DNA of 64,000 bases, from positions 19,012,088-19,076,087 of the forward strand of contig OY757014.1 in assembly GCA_963580285.1 (NCBI GenBank), given 5' to 3'. Under the pieces are notes generated by a model. The model was given only the letters and a program-made list of their open reading frames with translations, made no database searches and had not been told where the DNA came from. The stretch is from Lucinisca nassula. Taxonomy: Eukaryota > Mollusca > Bivalvia > Lucinida > Lucinidae. Shown here piece after piece: positions 50,909 to 61,767 of this stretch. Numbering within the stretch: position 1 is the stretch's first letter; every line of letters begins with the position of its first letter. The position numbers and the translations under genes are program-made.

Positions 50909-51216
50909 CTGACCTCCGTAGCTCAATCTGATACGCGTCAGACTGATCAGGAAGACACGGGTTCGATACCTGCCTGGTCGGCAACATTCTTTCGTGGAGA
51001 TTGATCATGGAATCTTTTCTACAGTCATTCTCTCCTTTACGCTGATTGAAGAAGGGCACTTGTCAGTTTCTGGCTAAAGAATGTGGACTGTACTGGTTAA
51101 CCGCTTACGTATAAGCCTGTCCAGGAAAAGTGTGGATAGGTAAACTGACTGGCTCAAAAATGACCTTAATAGTGTTGACTGGGCCGTTAAACTGCAATAC
51201 AAACAAACAAACAAAT
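50909..51216 (+). mobile_element. tRNA-derived SINE, family C, full length
   Basis: The head reads GACCTCCGTAGCTCAATCTG (A box) and GGGTTCGATACC (B box). The body includes GGTCGGCAACATTCTTTCGTG in part, then GTACTGGTTAACCGCTTACG. The 3' end GTGTTGACTGGGCCGTTAAA and (CAAA)n tail resemble SINE B. Confidence 0.85.
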
Positions 51217-51369
51217 TATTTTACCACTTATATATGAGTCCATACATAAATGTGTGAACGCATAGTGCAGACTGTAGACTCAGACCAGCCAGCCCATATG
51301 TACCATCTGATAACGGTTGTTGCTGTTTATATATAACCTTTCCAAAATACTATGCACAAAAAGAATCTG

Positions 51370-53606
51370 ATCATCATCATCATCATCAACGGATTTTTGA
51401 TTAACGTGCAGGTACAGGGGCAACGTCCACATAAGTGGGCCCCCTTCCAGGTAGCTGGCTTGCTGCACGCATGGCAGATCTTACACCAGATCTCCAGGCT
51501 TGTCTATCATGAGGATCGATAGCAGAGAGCTTCCATTCTCTGCAATCTCTTTCTGTTAGCTGCTTCCAGGTCATCTTGGGCCTTCCTGGCCCCCGCTTTC
51601 CACTTACCTGTATGTCACAGGCAGTCTTGATTGCACCGTTGGAGCGTTCCACATGTCCATACCAGCGAAGTCTTCTCTCTTTCAGGATGAGGTCCAGGTC
51701 CTCAATGCCAAGACGCTCCAGTAACTCACTGGACCTGATGGTGACAGTGTCCTGTGGCTTGACATTGCAGATCTGTCTGATCATTGCCCTGTCATTTCGC
51801 TGCAGACGTTGGAGGTTTGGCTTTGTCAATGGCCATGTCTCACTGGCATGGAGCATTGCGCTCCGCACACAAGAGCTATACACACGGCCACGTGTCTTGA
51901 ACGAGAGGTGGCGGGAAGAGAGAACTGGTAGCAACTCCTTGAATTTCTTCCAGGCTGTTTTCACACGTGATGTAGTTGAAAGGTCGCAACCACCCCCTGC
52001 AGAGAGCATATCACCTAGGTAGCAGAAGGAAGCTACAACCTCCAGCTTGTCTGATCCGACTTGAACTTCCCTCTGTGGTCTGCCATCTAAGGGGCGTGCA
52101 GTTCCTTGGCACCGTGTACACCTGTACTCAGGGTCCTCTATCAAGCGTTTGAGCCCACTGCATTTCTTGTGCACCCAGAACTTGCAGCCATTACAAAAGA
52201 TACTGTTGCTGCCAACTCCAGTGCGACATACAGCGCATGGGAACTGGCCTGTACTCTGCAAGAGGTCCAGACCTGTACCACAGATCATGATCTTTGTCTT
52301 TCCTGCATTCACTCTCAGCCCTTTCGCCTCCATTGCCTCTTTCCAAGTTAAGAGCCTCCTGACACATTCCTCAAGGGATTCAGCTATGATGACAAGGTCA
52401 TCAGCATACAGGTCCTCCCAGGGGACTCCAGAGCGGAACTCGCATGACAAGGCTTCAAGCACAATGATGAAAAGCAGTGGGCTGAGAACAGAGCCTTGAT
52501 GAACACCCACCTTCACCTCGAATTCTTCACTGTAACCATCACCGACGCGGACACGGCTCCGAGCATTTGCGTACATCCCTTGGACCAGTTTCACAATCCA
52601 CTCGTCCACTCCAAGTTTTCTTAGTGCCCACCAGATGACTTTCCGAGGCACTCGATCAAATGCCTTCTCCAGGTCTACAAAAGCCATGTAGAGTCTCTTG
52701 TTGGCCGCCAGATACTTCTCTTGCAGCTGTCGGACAACAAAAATTGCATCTGTTGTGCCTCTTCCTGGGACGAAGCCAAACTGGGAATCGTCGATGGACA
52801 CCAACTGCCTAATGAGGCCATCCACAATCCTCTCCAGGACTTTCATGACCTGTTCTGTCAGCTTGAGACCACGGTAGTTGCCCCGTTCCAATGCATCGCC
52901 CTTGCCCTTGTAGAGACAGACAATGAAACTCTGTTCCCAGTCAGAGGGTACCTTCCCATCACGGATGATTGCAGCTGCAAGGTCACGGATCATCGAGGCA
53001 CCCGCATCACCTGCAGCTCTTATCATCTCCACCACTATGCCAGAGGGACCAGGTGCTTTGCCAGTCTTCATCTGAGAGATAGCCTTCTTAACCATATCAA
53101 TAGTGATTGGGATGGGTGGCCCTTCCACTGGTGGTTCATCAGACAGGTGGTCTGGGTCCCAGTCGAACTCAACATTGAGTAGCCTTTGGTAGTGTTCTAA
53201 CCAGGCCCTCTGCTTTGAGTCATCACTCATTGACATCTCCCCTGCATCATTCTTTACTGGTTTGTCACCTACAACCTCGGCATTCTCTCTTCTCATCTGG
53301 TTAGCAAGGCGGTATACTTCTGAGGACTTAGGGTCAATATTCTTGTAGATCTCCTTCTCAGCTTCTTGGCGAGCATGGTGCACCGCACGTCTGGCTATGC
53401 GTTTGGCCGCAAGATATGATGCACGGGTGCCCTTACCAGTCTTCCAAGCTTTAAAGGCTTGCCGCTTGGCTGCTATGACCTTATTAACATCCTCATTCCA
53501 CCACCAGGTTTCGCGACGCCAGCGGTGGGGCCGAGTTGTGCCACACACCTCTTCAGTTGTCTTGAGCAGACCGGTCTTGATGCTGTAGAAATGTGTCTTT
53601 GCTTGT
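51370..53606 (-). mobile_element. 5'-truncated LINE (RTE-like), (GAT)n tail
   Basis: The minus-strand element ends in GTTGATGATGATGATGATGA (seen as (ATC)n at 51372-51390). It carries RT and C-terminal domains; the endonuclease is missing. An in-frame TGA lies a few codons beyond the conserved lead-in at about 53605, and a MITE begins there, so truncation is near 53600. No TSD identified. Confidence 0.82.
51401..53599 (-). pseudogene. LINE ORF2 fragment: reverse transcriptase with embedded PHD-type finger
   Basis: The long open frame starts as KTHFYSIKTG near 53599; numbering here is from the GTG at 53548 (715 residues). RT motifs: KTGKAPGPSGI (161-171), YRGLKL (225-230), VDLEKAFDRVPR (291-302), HQGSVLSPLLF (350-360), YADD (381-384). 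A C4HC3 finger follows: C438, C441, C452, C455, H460, C463, C477, C480, spaced as in PHD fingers. Next is the C-terminal part with FCYLGD (508-513), RLRWYGHVER and the basic GKRGPGRPKMTW. No stops interrupt it. The style of the C-terminal half fits RTE-like LINEs, but clade assignment needs a phylogeny. Without an endonuclease it is a dead-on-arrival copy. Confidence 0.87.
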
Positions 53607-53854
53607 CACATATGAGCCGGCACATGACAAACCTACAATAAGACTGGTACGACCAGCAGAGACTCAAATCAACCTGTGCACCCATCCACTTTGATAAGAC
53701 CTTTTGCCTATGTCTCTTTGCATAGATATTAGCCTATAGTAGGTACATGCAGTCAGTGAAGACCCTGATCAGACTGCCCAAATGCGCAGGCTGATCTGAG
53801 TCTTCGCTGGTTGCCCAAGCCTTCTTATAGATTGTCATGCGCTGGCTCATATAG
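53607..53854. mobile_element. MITE with GAGCCGGCACATGAC ends
   Basis: Inverted ends TATGAGCCGGCACATGACAA and TTGTCATGCGCTGGCTCATA (two mismatches). Inside, GTGAAGACCCTGATCAGACTGC-type dyad (GAAGACCCTGATCAGACTGC with GCAGGCTGATCTGAGTCTTC). No ORF. Confidence 0.75.
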
Positions 53855-53857
53855 CTT

Positions 53858-54165
53858 TTGTTTGTTTGCTTGAACTGGGGTTTAACATCCCCGTCAACAC
53901 AGTTTAGATCATTTTGGAGACGTTGCTTCCAATTTTGTGGGACTTTTACCCAAGACTGAGGTGAAATGACATCTCAAGCCCTGCCACCCAATGAAACCTG
54001 AAGACTTACCGATATATGCATTCGACGATCTGACTCGCGCTGCATTGCCTGGGCAGGCTTAGTCCTTCTAAGCGGTTTACCAGTACTCTTGTGCAGTCAG
54101 ATTCAGCTCTGCCTGGAAGCGCCCTGCAGCCCAATCTATTTCTCAAAGCCCCGATGGGCGAACAT
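53858..54165 (-). mobile_element. SINE B, full length
   Basis: The plus strand reads TTTGTTTGCTTGAACTGGGG to CAAAGCCCCGATGGGC. No clear TSD. Confidence 0.87.
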
Positions 54166-54365
54166 TCATCTTTAGTTTTCTTGTTTTGTTGTGCTGAAGC
54201 TTCAATAAATTTTTCTACTTCCAGAAGAGTTACATACTGATATTATTTCACGATCACATGTATCTCTATAACATTCCTGACCAATACTAAATATCCAAAA
54301 TATTTCTCCACTTTTTAATTTTTCCATTTTATTTTTTTTTACACAACACAATTCACAGGAATTAT

Positions 54366-54636
54366 TCCCATCACATGAACAAGTCTGTGAAATGAACACC
54401 CCTCTAAACCCCACTTTATACAGAGAAAACTGGGGTTTACAGGGGTATACATTATTTTTATGCTCCAAGACACAGGTTGTAAATACTTGTTACAACCGCC
54501 TAAATGAGCCGGTTCTAAGAGTACCCACGGCTTATGTTTGCGGTATAAATAAGAAAAATATAATGGCTTTTCATTAGAAAAGTAGCCATTTTGGAGACGT
54601 GAAAAAGCCCTATGTCGCACAGGTATGTTATCCTTA
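54366..54636. mobile_element. MITE T-like element
   Basis: GAACACCCCTCTAAACCCC and TTTACAGGGGTATAC pair, and the T-core GTAAATACTTGTTACAACC lies in the centre. The end GCCCTATGTCGCACAGG matches the family. A close relative is at 59719. Confidence 0.65.
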
Positions 54637-54974
54637 TGCTTTTTCCGATAATCCAGTTTCTATATATGTAAACTGTACTGTCTTATGTTGAGAACATTCA
54701 AGAACTGTACCTGATTTTCTACTTATTGGAACCAGCTCACAGATCAAACTGAATCCAACAAAATGTTGCTCATACGAGTATGCAGTCCAGTCTTAAGATC
54801 AAGTAGAATTTTGTGCTACATGCCTGATAAGACCTCCATGTTGGAATGTTGATCAGGAACTACACTGTTTATCAAGGTCTTCTCATGTATAGCTAAGACA
54901 TTAAATAGGTTAATCTTAATCTGTCAATGTCTGCAGGGGTCCTGGGGTTGGGGTGGGGGGCAAGAGCTATAGTT

Positions 54975-55106
54975 TAACCCATTTTATATGGGTAACTCCG
55001 AAATGGGTCATTGGCAAAGAGTGCAGGCCCAGATCAGATGATTTGCAGAAAGTTCAGCCATTTTCAAATAATTTTTGAAAAGAACACCTGATACCCCAAA
55101 ATTTTG
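54975..55106. mobile_element. MITE S, truncated
   Basis: TTTAACCCATTTTATATGGG, GTGCAGGCCCAGATCAGATG and GAACACCTGATACCCC match S, with part of the palindrome deleted. Confidence 0.6.
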
Positions 55107-55838
55107 ATATCCTTTCCACTACCATAGCGTATTAATGTGTAAGTGGTGCCAAAAACTTTTTAAACAACCCTCATTTTTTCACATATTCAACCATACTTTT
55201 GACAAGGGTGTTTTTGAATACAATATACCCAAAACTGTTCACAGCATGCATATCAATCCTCTAAGAGCTACTGGAACAGGACTGGAGGCTTCCAAACCTG
55301 GCAAAAAAGTCATAAAAATAACCTCTGAAATTGCCATTCTGCCCCATGTTGTTTGAGAAGGCGTGCAGTCTGTACGAAACAAGTTTGGCCCTAATAAAGA
55401 CATGTCCAGGATAGGTTCAAGAGTCAAAAGTACATGAGGGAAAATGAGAGAAAAAGAGGAAAATTGGGTAGAGAAAAACGAAAAAAAAGAAGTCCATGTG
55501 CATGTTTTAGCATAGCGTGACCCCTGCGCCATGACCTTTGACATGATCAGAAAGATGACTACACAGTACATTCTATCTCCTATTGAAAACAAGATAGACA
55601 TGGCTAAGTGACCCAAAAAATCAGGTTCTAGGGCGAAATGTTCTACCCTGCCCCCATTTTTTGTCATGATTTCAAAAATGCCCAGCAGTCCTAGGGATAT
55701 GGTGAGAAGTTAATTGCCCTGATTTGCTCTTATTTCGACAAAACATGTCGGAAAATAAAGATTTCAAGTTTAAAGCTGCTAGTTCCACTGTTCTAAATAA
55801 CTTCACCATATCCTTTCCACTACCATAGCGTATTAATG
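55107..55838. repeat. 670 bp segment between 31 bp direct repeats
   Basis: ATATCCTTTCCACTACCATA... (31 bp) occurs at 55107-55137 and 55808-55838 without mismatch. The enclosed segment has no recognised element or gene; it includes a purine-rich stretch at 55436-55492. Confidence 0.8.
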
Positions 55839-55839
55839 C

Positions 55840-57235
55840 AATTCATGTCCATTTCTTGAACTTTGTTCTTGAACTGTTTAAGAACTTTTCTTGAACTGTT
55901 CTTAAGAATTTCACAGGGGATCTGGGCAACACTCCTGTGAAATTTGAATCAAATTGGCTCAAGTTTTTAAGGCGGAGTTCACATTTGTAGCATATTTACG
56001 ATTTTTCTATTTTTAGCTCTGGCGGCCATTTTGCTCATCTGAGCAGAACAATTTAGCTATTTTGGTAGAGAGTCACTTAAGCAACATTCCAATGAAGTTT
56101 GAATGAAATTGACCTGAGAATACAGGAGGAATTTTCGTTTGAAGAGTTTTTCTATTTTTAGCTCTGGTGGCCATCTTGTTCATCAGAGCAAAACGATTTT
56201 AGCCGTTTTTGGTAGGGTGTGACCTTGGCAACATTCCTGTGAAGTTTGAATCAAATTGGCCCAAGGGTTTAGGAGGAGTTCATGTTTGTAGCAAATTTAC
56301 GACTTTTTGCTATTTTTAGCTCTGGTGACCATTTTGTTCATTGGAGCTGAACCGTTTTTAACTATTTTGGCAGAGAATCATATAAGAACATTCCTATGAA
56401 GTTTGAATGAAATTGGCCAAAGTGTACCGGAGGAGTTGCCATTTGAAGATTTTTTCTATTTTTAGTTCTATCTTGTTTTTCAGAGTGGAATGATTTTAGC
56501 TATTTTGGTAGAGTCATCAAGGCAACCTTCCGGTGAAGTTTGAATCGAATTGGCCCAAGGGTTTAAGAGGAGTGTTCACGTTTGAAGCAATTTCATGATG
56601 TTTTTCTATTTTTGACTCTGTTGGCCATTTTGGTCATTGGAGGGGGGTCATTTTAGCTATTTTGGTAGACGGTCATCTGAGCAACATCCTATGAAATATG
56701 AATGAAATTGGCCCAAGGGTACAGGGGGAGTTGTTTTTTGAAGATTTTATTTTAGCACTTGTGGCCAGCTTGTTCATCAGAGCGGAACGATTTTAGCTAT
56801 TTTGGTAGGGAGTCACTCAGGCAACATTCCTGTGAAGTTTTAATCAAATTGGCCTAAGGGTTAAGGAGGAGTTTGTGTTTGAAGCAAATTTACAACATAT
56901 TTCTATTTTTAGCTCTGGTTGCCATCGGGGTGGAACCGTTTTAGCTATTTTGGTAGAGAGTCACCTAAGTAACATGCCTATGTAGTTTGAATGAAATTAG
57001 CCCAAGGGTACAGGAGGATTCGGTGTTTAAAGATTTTTCTACTTTTAGCTCTGGTGGCCATCTTTTTCATCGAAGTCAAATGATTCTAGCTATTTTGGTA
57101 GGAAGTCACCCAGGCAACATCTCTGTGAAGTTGAATCAAATTGGCGCAAGGGTTCAGGAGGAGATGGGAGTTCACTTTTAAATCAAATTGTTGACGATGG
57201 ACGATGCACGACGCACACCGCATGAAGCATGACAG
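55840..57235. repeat. Tandem array of ~145-150 bp units
   Basis: About nine units with TTTTTCTATTTTTAGCTCTG, GTGGCCATCTTGTTCATC, TTTTAGCTATTTTGGTAGAG and GAAGTTTGAATGAAATTGG. The array ends near ACGATGGACGATGCACGACG. Confidence 0.85.
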
Positions 57236-57544
57236 AAGACCACAAAGATCACATCATTTCCTTATTGGTTTCTATTGCCATGTTGTACAAGTTCGTACTG
57301 CCTTGGGCCAGTTTAACATTGACGTTGTGGGAACATGGTCTAGTGTGACTCGTGTGACTGGGGTTTAAGCCAGAAGATTCCATTGTTAAAGTAGATTTTG
57401 TAAAACTTACAATGAGTAAAATCAATTTGCAAGAGAATTGTACTTAGTTATTATAAGGTTCTGTTCATCAATAAGCCAACCAACAAAGCAGATAACAACC
57501 GTTGTGATGGGCAATTTAGAGTCAAAATGAGGCTCATGTTATAA

Positions 57545-57592
57545 TTAGTGTGTGTGTGTGTGGGTGGGGGGGGGAGGGGGTGGGCAAAGCTC
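57545..57592. repeat. (GT)n and G-rich low-complexity tract
   Basis: GTGTGTGTGTGTGTGGGTGG followed by G runs; a polymorphic tract. Confidence 0.9.
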
Positions 57593-57954
57593 CACATAAA
57601 AATCCTAAGTATTGCGACAGATACCTTAAGAAACAGTGCAGAAGGAGCAGTCTGATCAAGGTCTACAATCTCCACCTTTTGAACTCCTTGCTGGAATAGA
57701 AACAATTTTGCTAAAATTTTAGGAGAATTATAGCAAGTCCTTAAGGTTTCTGTATTTTTAGGATTTTCACGATAACAAAGATAATTTTGCAATAAATTTT
57801 CAATTTTATCCATAAAAATTTATGTAACAGGTATTTTCTAGAATCACCTAGTTAGTTTATACTAATTTTAGTCTGATTGTGATGAAAGCTTCAAACTTAT
57901 TTGAATCGCTCTCAAACCCTCATTCAGAAGTTAACACGCAAGCGAGAGAGAGGC

Positions 57955-58090
57955 TTTTACATTACTGCTATCACCCGGGTGGATCGGGGTAGTGGCATTG
58001 GACACACCTCCCCTCGGGTGGCCAGATTCGAATCCACAACCTATCGAACATAAGTCGAACACGCTAACCACTGAGGTAGTGAGGCCATTT
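57955..58090 (-). mobile_element. tRNA-derived SINE, family D
   Basis: Minus-strand head: GGCCTCACTACCTCAGTGGT, TTAGCGTG and the B box GGATTCGAATC. The tail cannot be defined. Single copy in the window. Confidence 0.65.
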
Positions 58091-58164
58091 GAATGAGTGT
58101 AACCCCACAACATGTACGTGTTTTAAAAAGAACTAAGAAAAGTATTCTTAACCTTTACAACTCT

Positions 58165-58284
58165 CTAGGCACATGCAGCAGACAACAAATTGATGGTATT
58201 TATTTTTTTTTATTTTTACCAGAAAACATTATAAAAATATTTCAAAATGTTGTCTGCTGAAAACAATACTCAGCATGCAGTGCA
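58165..58284. repeat. Inverted repeat related to 43930-44150
   Basis: GCAGCAGACAACAAATTGAT and ATGTTGTCTGCTGAAAACAA are inverted around an AT-rich loop; CAGCATGCAG follows. Confidence 0.6.
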
Positions 58285-59429
58285 TTAACCCTTATCCTGC
58301 TGTTCACAACAACCCCTACCTTTGCAAACAGTGTAGACCCTCAGGATCTACACTCTTTGTCATGCAGTTTGTGAATTTAACAAAAATCAAGATGTGTTTG
58401 TGAAACACGAACATGTCCCTGGGCATGGTCATTTTTTTTACAAAGTTGGTCACAGTTCAAAGTCAAGGTCATAGGTCAAGATTTTTGGTTCGAGTGGGAA
58501 GCCCTTGGCACAAGGAACTTACATGCTAAGTATGAAGGCTCTATCTTAAATGGTTCGAAAGTTATGAACAATAATATTTTTTCGTTAAAGTAGGTCAAGG
58601 TCACATCTCAAAATTTTTTGCATGAATGTAAAGCTCTTGTCACAAGGAACCTACATGCCAAATATGAAGGCTCTATCTTAAACGATTCAAAAGTTAAGAT
58701 CAATTTTATTTGCTCTTTTAAGTAGGTCATGGTAAAAAAAAATTGCATGAATGTAAAGCTCTTGTTACAAGGAACCTACATGCCAAATGTGAAAACTGTA
58801 TCCCAAACAGTTCAAAAGTTATGACCAATGTTACCTTTTTCTTTTATGTAGGTCAAAGGTCAAGGTCACAGGTCAAAAATTTTTGTGCGAATGTAAAGCT
58901 CTTATCATAAGGAACCTACATGCAAAATATTAAGGTTGTATCTCAAATGGTTCAAAAGTTATGACCAAAATGTTATTTTTTTATTTTAAGTAGGTCAAAG
59001 GTCAGGGTCACAGGTCAAAATTTTTTGCATTAATATAAAGCTTTTGTCACAAGGAACATACATGCCAAACATGAAGGCTGTATCTCAATCGGTTCAAAAG
59101 TTATGACCAATGTTATTTTTTTCTTCTCAAGAAGGCCAATGGTCAAGGTCACAGGTCAAATTTTTTTGCATGAATGTGAAGCTCATGTCACAAGGAACAT
59201 TCATGCCAAATATGAAAACTCTATCTCCAACAGTTCAATAGTTATGACCAACGTTAAAGTTGTCCACGTACAAACCAACAAACAAACAAACAAACCAACA
59301 AACAGACAGGGCAAAAACAATATGTCCCCGCTATCGCTACCGGGGACAAAATTAAATCAAGTAATTTGATTGGTTGATAATCAGCAATGGGATTGGCTTA
59401 ATTAATTTATGCAGCGGGATAAGGGTTAA
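58285..59429. mobile_element. MITE P1 split by a pearl-like element
   Basis: Ends TTAACCCTTATCCTGCTG and CAGCGGGATAAGGGTTAA. P1 interior is separated at GTTTGTGAATTTAAC and AATTAAATCAAGTAATTTGA. Confidence 0.82.
58385..59350. mobile_element. Pearl-like element (GTGTTTGTGAAACAC) nested in P1
   Basis: It starts TCAAGATGTGTTTGTGAAAC and CACGAACATGTCCC. Seven ~120-130 bp units contain CAAGGAACCTACATGCCAAA and AGGTCA repeats. The 3' end is AACAAACAAACAAACAAACC-like, then ATGTCCCCGCTATCGCTACC and GGGGACAAAA. Same family as 24675-25298. Confidence 0.8.
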
Positions 59430-59718
59430 ATTATCCACATCATTCCTCTTCTCTGGAGCCCTGCACGAATATGATGCATGCTAATGGAAATAACTGTCAG
59501 AAATATTTTTAGAGAAACTTTCATTCTGATGTTTATTCTGACAGTGACGCAAGTTCTTTAATCCTATTACCTAATGAATGATTTTCTTTCTTTTTCTTCT
59601 AGCTTCTTTGCAAAGTTGTTTTTCTGATTGTTAGAGTGTTTTTTTTTCTACCATTTCCAAATCTCAAACTTCATTACAAAACTCGTTTTTACACCAGAAC
59701 AATGTAAGTTGCTCATCA

Positions 59719-60170
59719 CGTGAACAAGTCCGTGAAATGAACACCCCCCTAAAGCCCACTTTATGGAGAGAAAACTGAGGTTTACGAAGGTATACCTTTT
59801 TTTTTTCTCATTTTTGCTCCAAGACATATGTTGTGAGTACTCATAAGAACCGCCTCATTGAGGCAGTTGTAACGAGCGCCCATAACCTATGTTTGCAGTA
59901 TTTATAAAAAAAATAGCACGGATTTTCATCAGAAAAATAGTCATTTTGGAGATGTGAAAAATACAGTAAAACCTGTCTTAGTGGCCACCTCTATTAAGCA
60001 AGCAACCTGTCTTAAGCAAGCAGGCATTTAGATCCCAAAAGAGGCAAAAGTGTTAAATTTCATCTGTATTAAGCAAGCACCTGTCTTAAGCAAGCACATT
60101 TTGTTTATCCCTAAGGTGCTTGCTTAACACAGGTTGGACTGTACACTATGTCGCACGGAAGTGTTATGGT
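59719..60170. mobile_element. MITE T-like element with nested pogo-like MITE
   Basis: CGTGAACAAGTCCGTGAAAT to GTCATTTTGGAGATGTG, then (after the insert) CACTATGTCGCACGG. It matches 54366-54636, in which no pogo-like MITE is present. Confidence 0.75.
59962..60143. mobile_element. pogo/Tigger-like MITE nested in T-like element
   Basis: Ends TACAGTAAAACCTGTCTTAG and ...GGTTGGACTGTA. TTAAGCAAGCA repeats fill the centre. TA at both ends. Confidence 0.78.
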
Positions 60171-60203
60171 AATGTGATGTGCTTTTGAAATGGGCATGTT
60201 CCG

Positions 60204-60596
60204 AATGCTTTTTGTACCAGAAAAAGTAGTTGGCAAACAGTGCAAGCCCAGATCGCAGCCTACACTGTTTGCAAAATTTTCAGCCAATTTCCAAATAGAT
60301 TTTGAAGAAAATACAACCTGACACCCCTAAATGTAAGAAGGGAGATTCCATTAGGTACAAAATGGGTTAAACCATTTGGTATCGGAAACCCCAAAAGGGG
60401 TAGGTGGCTAACAGTGCAGGCCCAGATCAGATGCCGTGTTCTTGGCGTCTGATGAGGGCCTCCACTGTTTGCAAAAAGTACAGTCATTTTCTAAATAAAT
60501 TTTGAAGAAAGCACAACATGTCACCCCTAAATTTTGAAATGGACTCCTATATATAAGGAGGAAGATTCCATAAGGTACAAAATGGGTCAATGACAA
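60204..60596. mobile_element. Two MITE S copies in tandem
   Basis: First copy about 60204-60370, second 60371-60590, each with CAGTGCAGGCCCAGATC or CAGTGCAAGCCCAGATC and ending GGTACAAAATGGGT. They share a boundary at GGGTTAAACC. Confidence 0.7.
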
Positions 60597-60856
60597 ACAG
60601 GGCAGTTGTCAAACTAAAGAGTTATGTGCCAAGATTTGAGGGGAAAGGATACACCATCAGCAAAGACAAATATTCAAAACGTTAAACCTCAAATCAAACA
60701 AACAATTCTAAACGCAATGATGTGGATCAAGTTTGTCCAAATCAACTTCGGTCGTAAGTTTGAATGCAACGTGAGAATCATTGTACCCAGTGAATGCAAA
60801 TTTCAATGTAACTTGATATTAATCAATTTAATGGTACCTAGTCTGAATGCAATATG

Positions 60857-61163
60857 TTTTGTTTTGTTTGTTTGATTTGAGGTTTAACGTCCCCCTCAAC
60901 ACTGTTAAGGTCATTTTGGAGATTTTGCTTCCAATTTTGTGGGACTTTTACCCGACATTGAGATGAAATGACATCTCAAGCCCTGTCGCCCAATGAAACC
61001 AATAGGGTTTATTAGCATGGACGGTCCGACTCACACCGCGGTTCCTGAACAGGCTTAGATCCTCTAAGCGTTTTACCAGTGCTAGTGTGTGGGCGGGATT
61101 CAGCTCTGGGTGGAAGCATCATGCAGCCCATATATTTCTTCAAGCCCCTATGGGCGGGGGCGG
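60857..61163 (-). mobile_element. SINE B, full length, 8 bp TSD
   Basis: The TSD is GCAATATG at 60849-60856 and 61164-61171. The plus strand reads TTTGTTTGATTTGAGGTT to CCCCTATGGGCGGGGG. Confidence 0.9.
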
Positions 61164-61212
61164 GCAATATGATGTGGCTGATCAAACTGGTCACTAGTCT
61201 AATCTGGATCTA

Positions 61213-61512
61213 TTTTATCCAGGGGCCAGTTGTTCAAAACTAATGACATCATTAGCTAAAGAATCAATGAAACTGATCATTAACCCTTTTTGTACCAAAT
61301 GGAATCTTCCTCCTTATATATAGCAGGAGTCCATTTGAAAATTTGGGGGTATCAGGTTGTGTTTTCTTCAAAATTTGTTTGGAAAATGGCTGAACATTCT
61401 GCGGCGTCTGATCTGGGCCTGCACTGTTTGCCCTGGTACCCGTTTTGGGGTTTCCGGTACTAAATGGGTTGAATATAGCAAATATACTAATGATGCTTTG
61501 AACAATTGGACC
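61213..61512. mobile_element. MITE U split by MITE S
   Basis: Ends AGGGGCCAGTTGTTCAAAAC and TGCTTTGAACAATTGGACCC. A MITE S (61279-61472) interrupts it after GATCA. Confidence 0.75.
61279..61472. mobile_element. MITE S nested in MITE U
   Basis: TTAACCCTTTTTGTACCAAA to GGTACTAAATGGGTTGAA. The palindrome is shortened to one arm (CTGCGGCGTCTGATCTGGG). The right TTAA has changed to TTGA. Confidence 0.75.
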
Positions 61513-61767
61513 CAGATCACCTGGATCAAGGTTTGGTGAGGCAAATGTGTCCTGTATCAATTGTATCTTGTGTAACTGTGGTGTCCAGCTGATACTGGCT
61601 TAAGTTGGACAAGGCCTGCTGTCCCTGCAGCAGGTAATAGGGTAGAGGGGGAATACTGTTATTTCTTCAGTCACAACACTTCCATTAATTTTATTTTCAT
61701 CTTTCTCCCTCAATCCTAACTTTATCTCTACTATCTCTTCTTTCTATCTCTTTTCTCCTTTTCTTTG

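Noticed and set aside
51576..53182. Long plus-strand frames opposite the RTE-like LINE
   Set aside because: They are antisense shadows of the GC-richer RT coding region.
55107..55838. LTR retrotransposon with tiny LTRs
   Set aside because: The 31 bp repeats do not have TG..CA ends, and there is no primer-binding site, polypurine tract or coding capacity between them.
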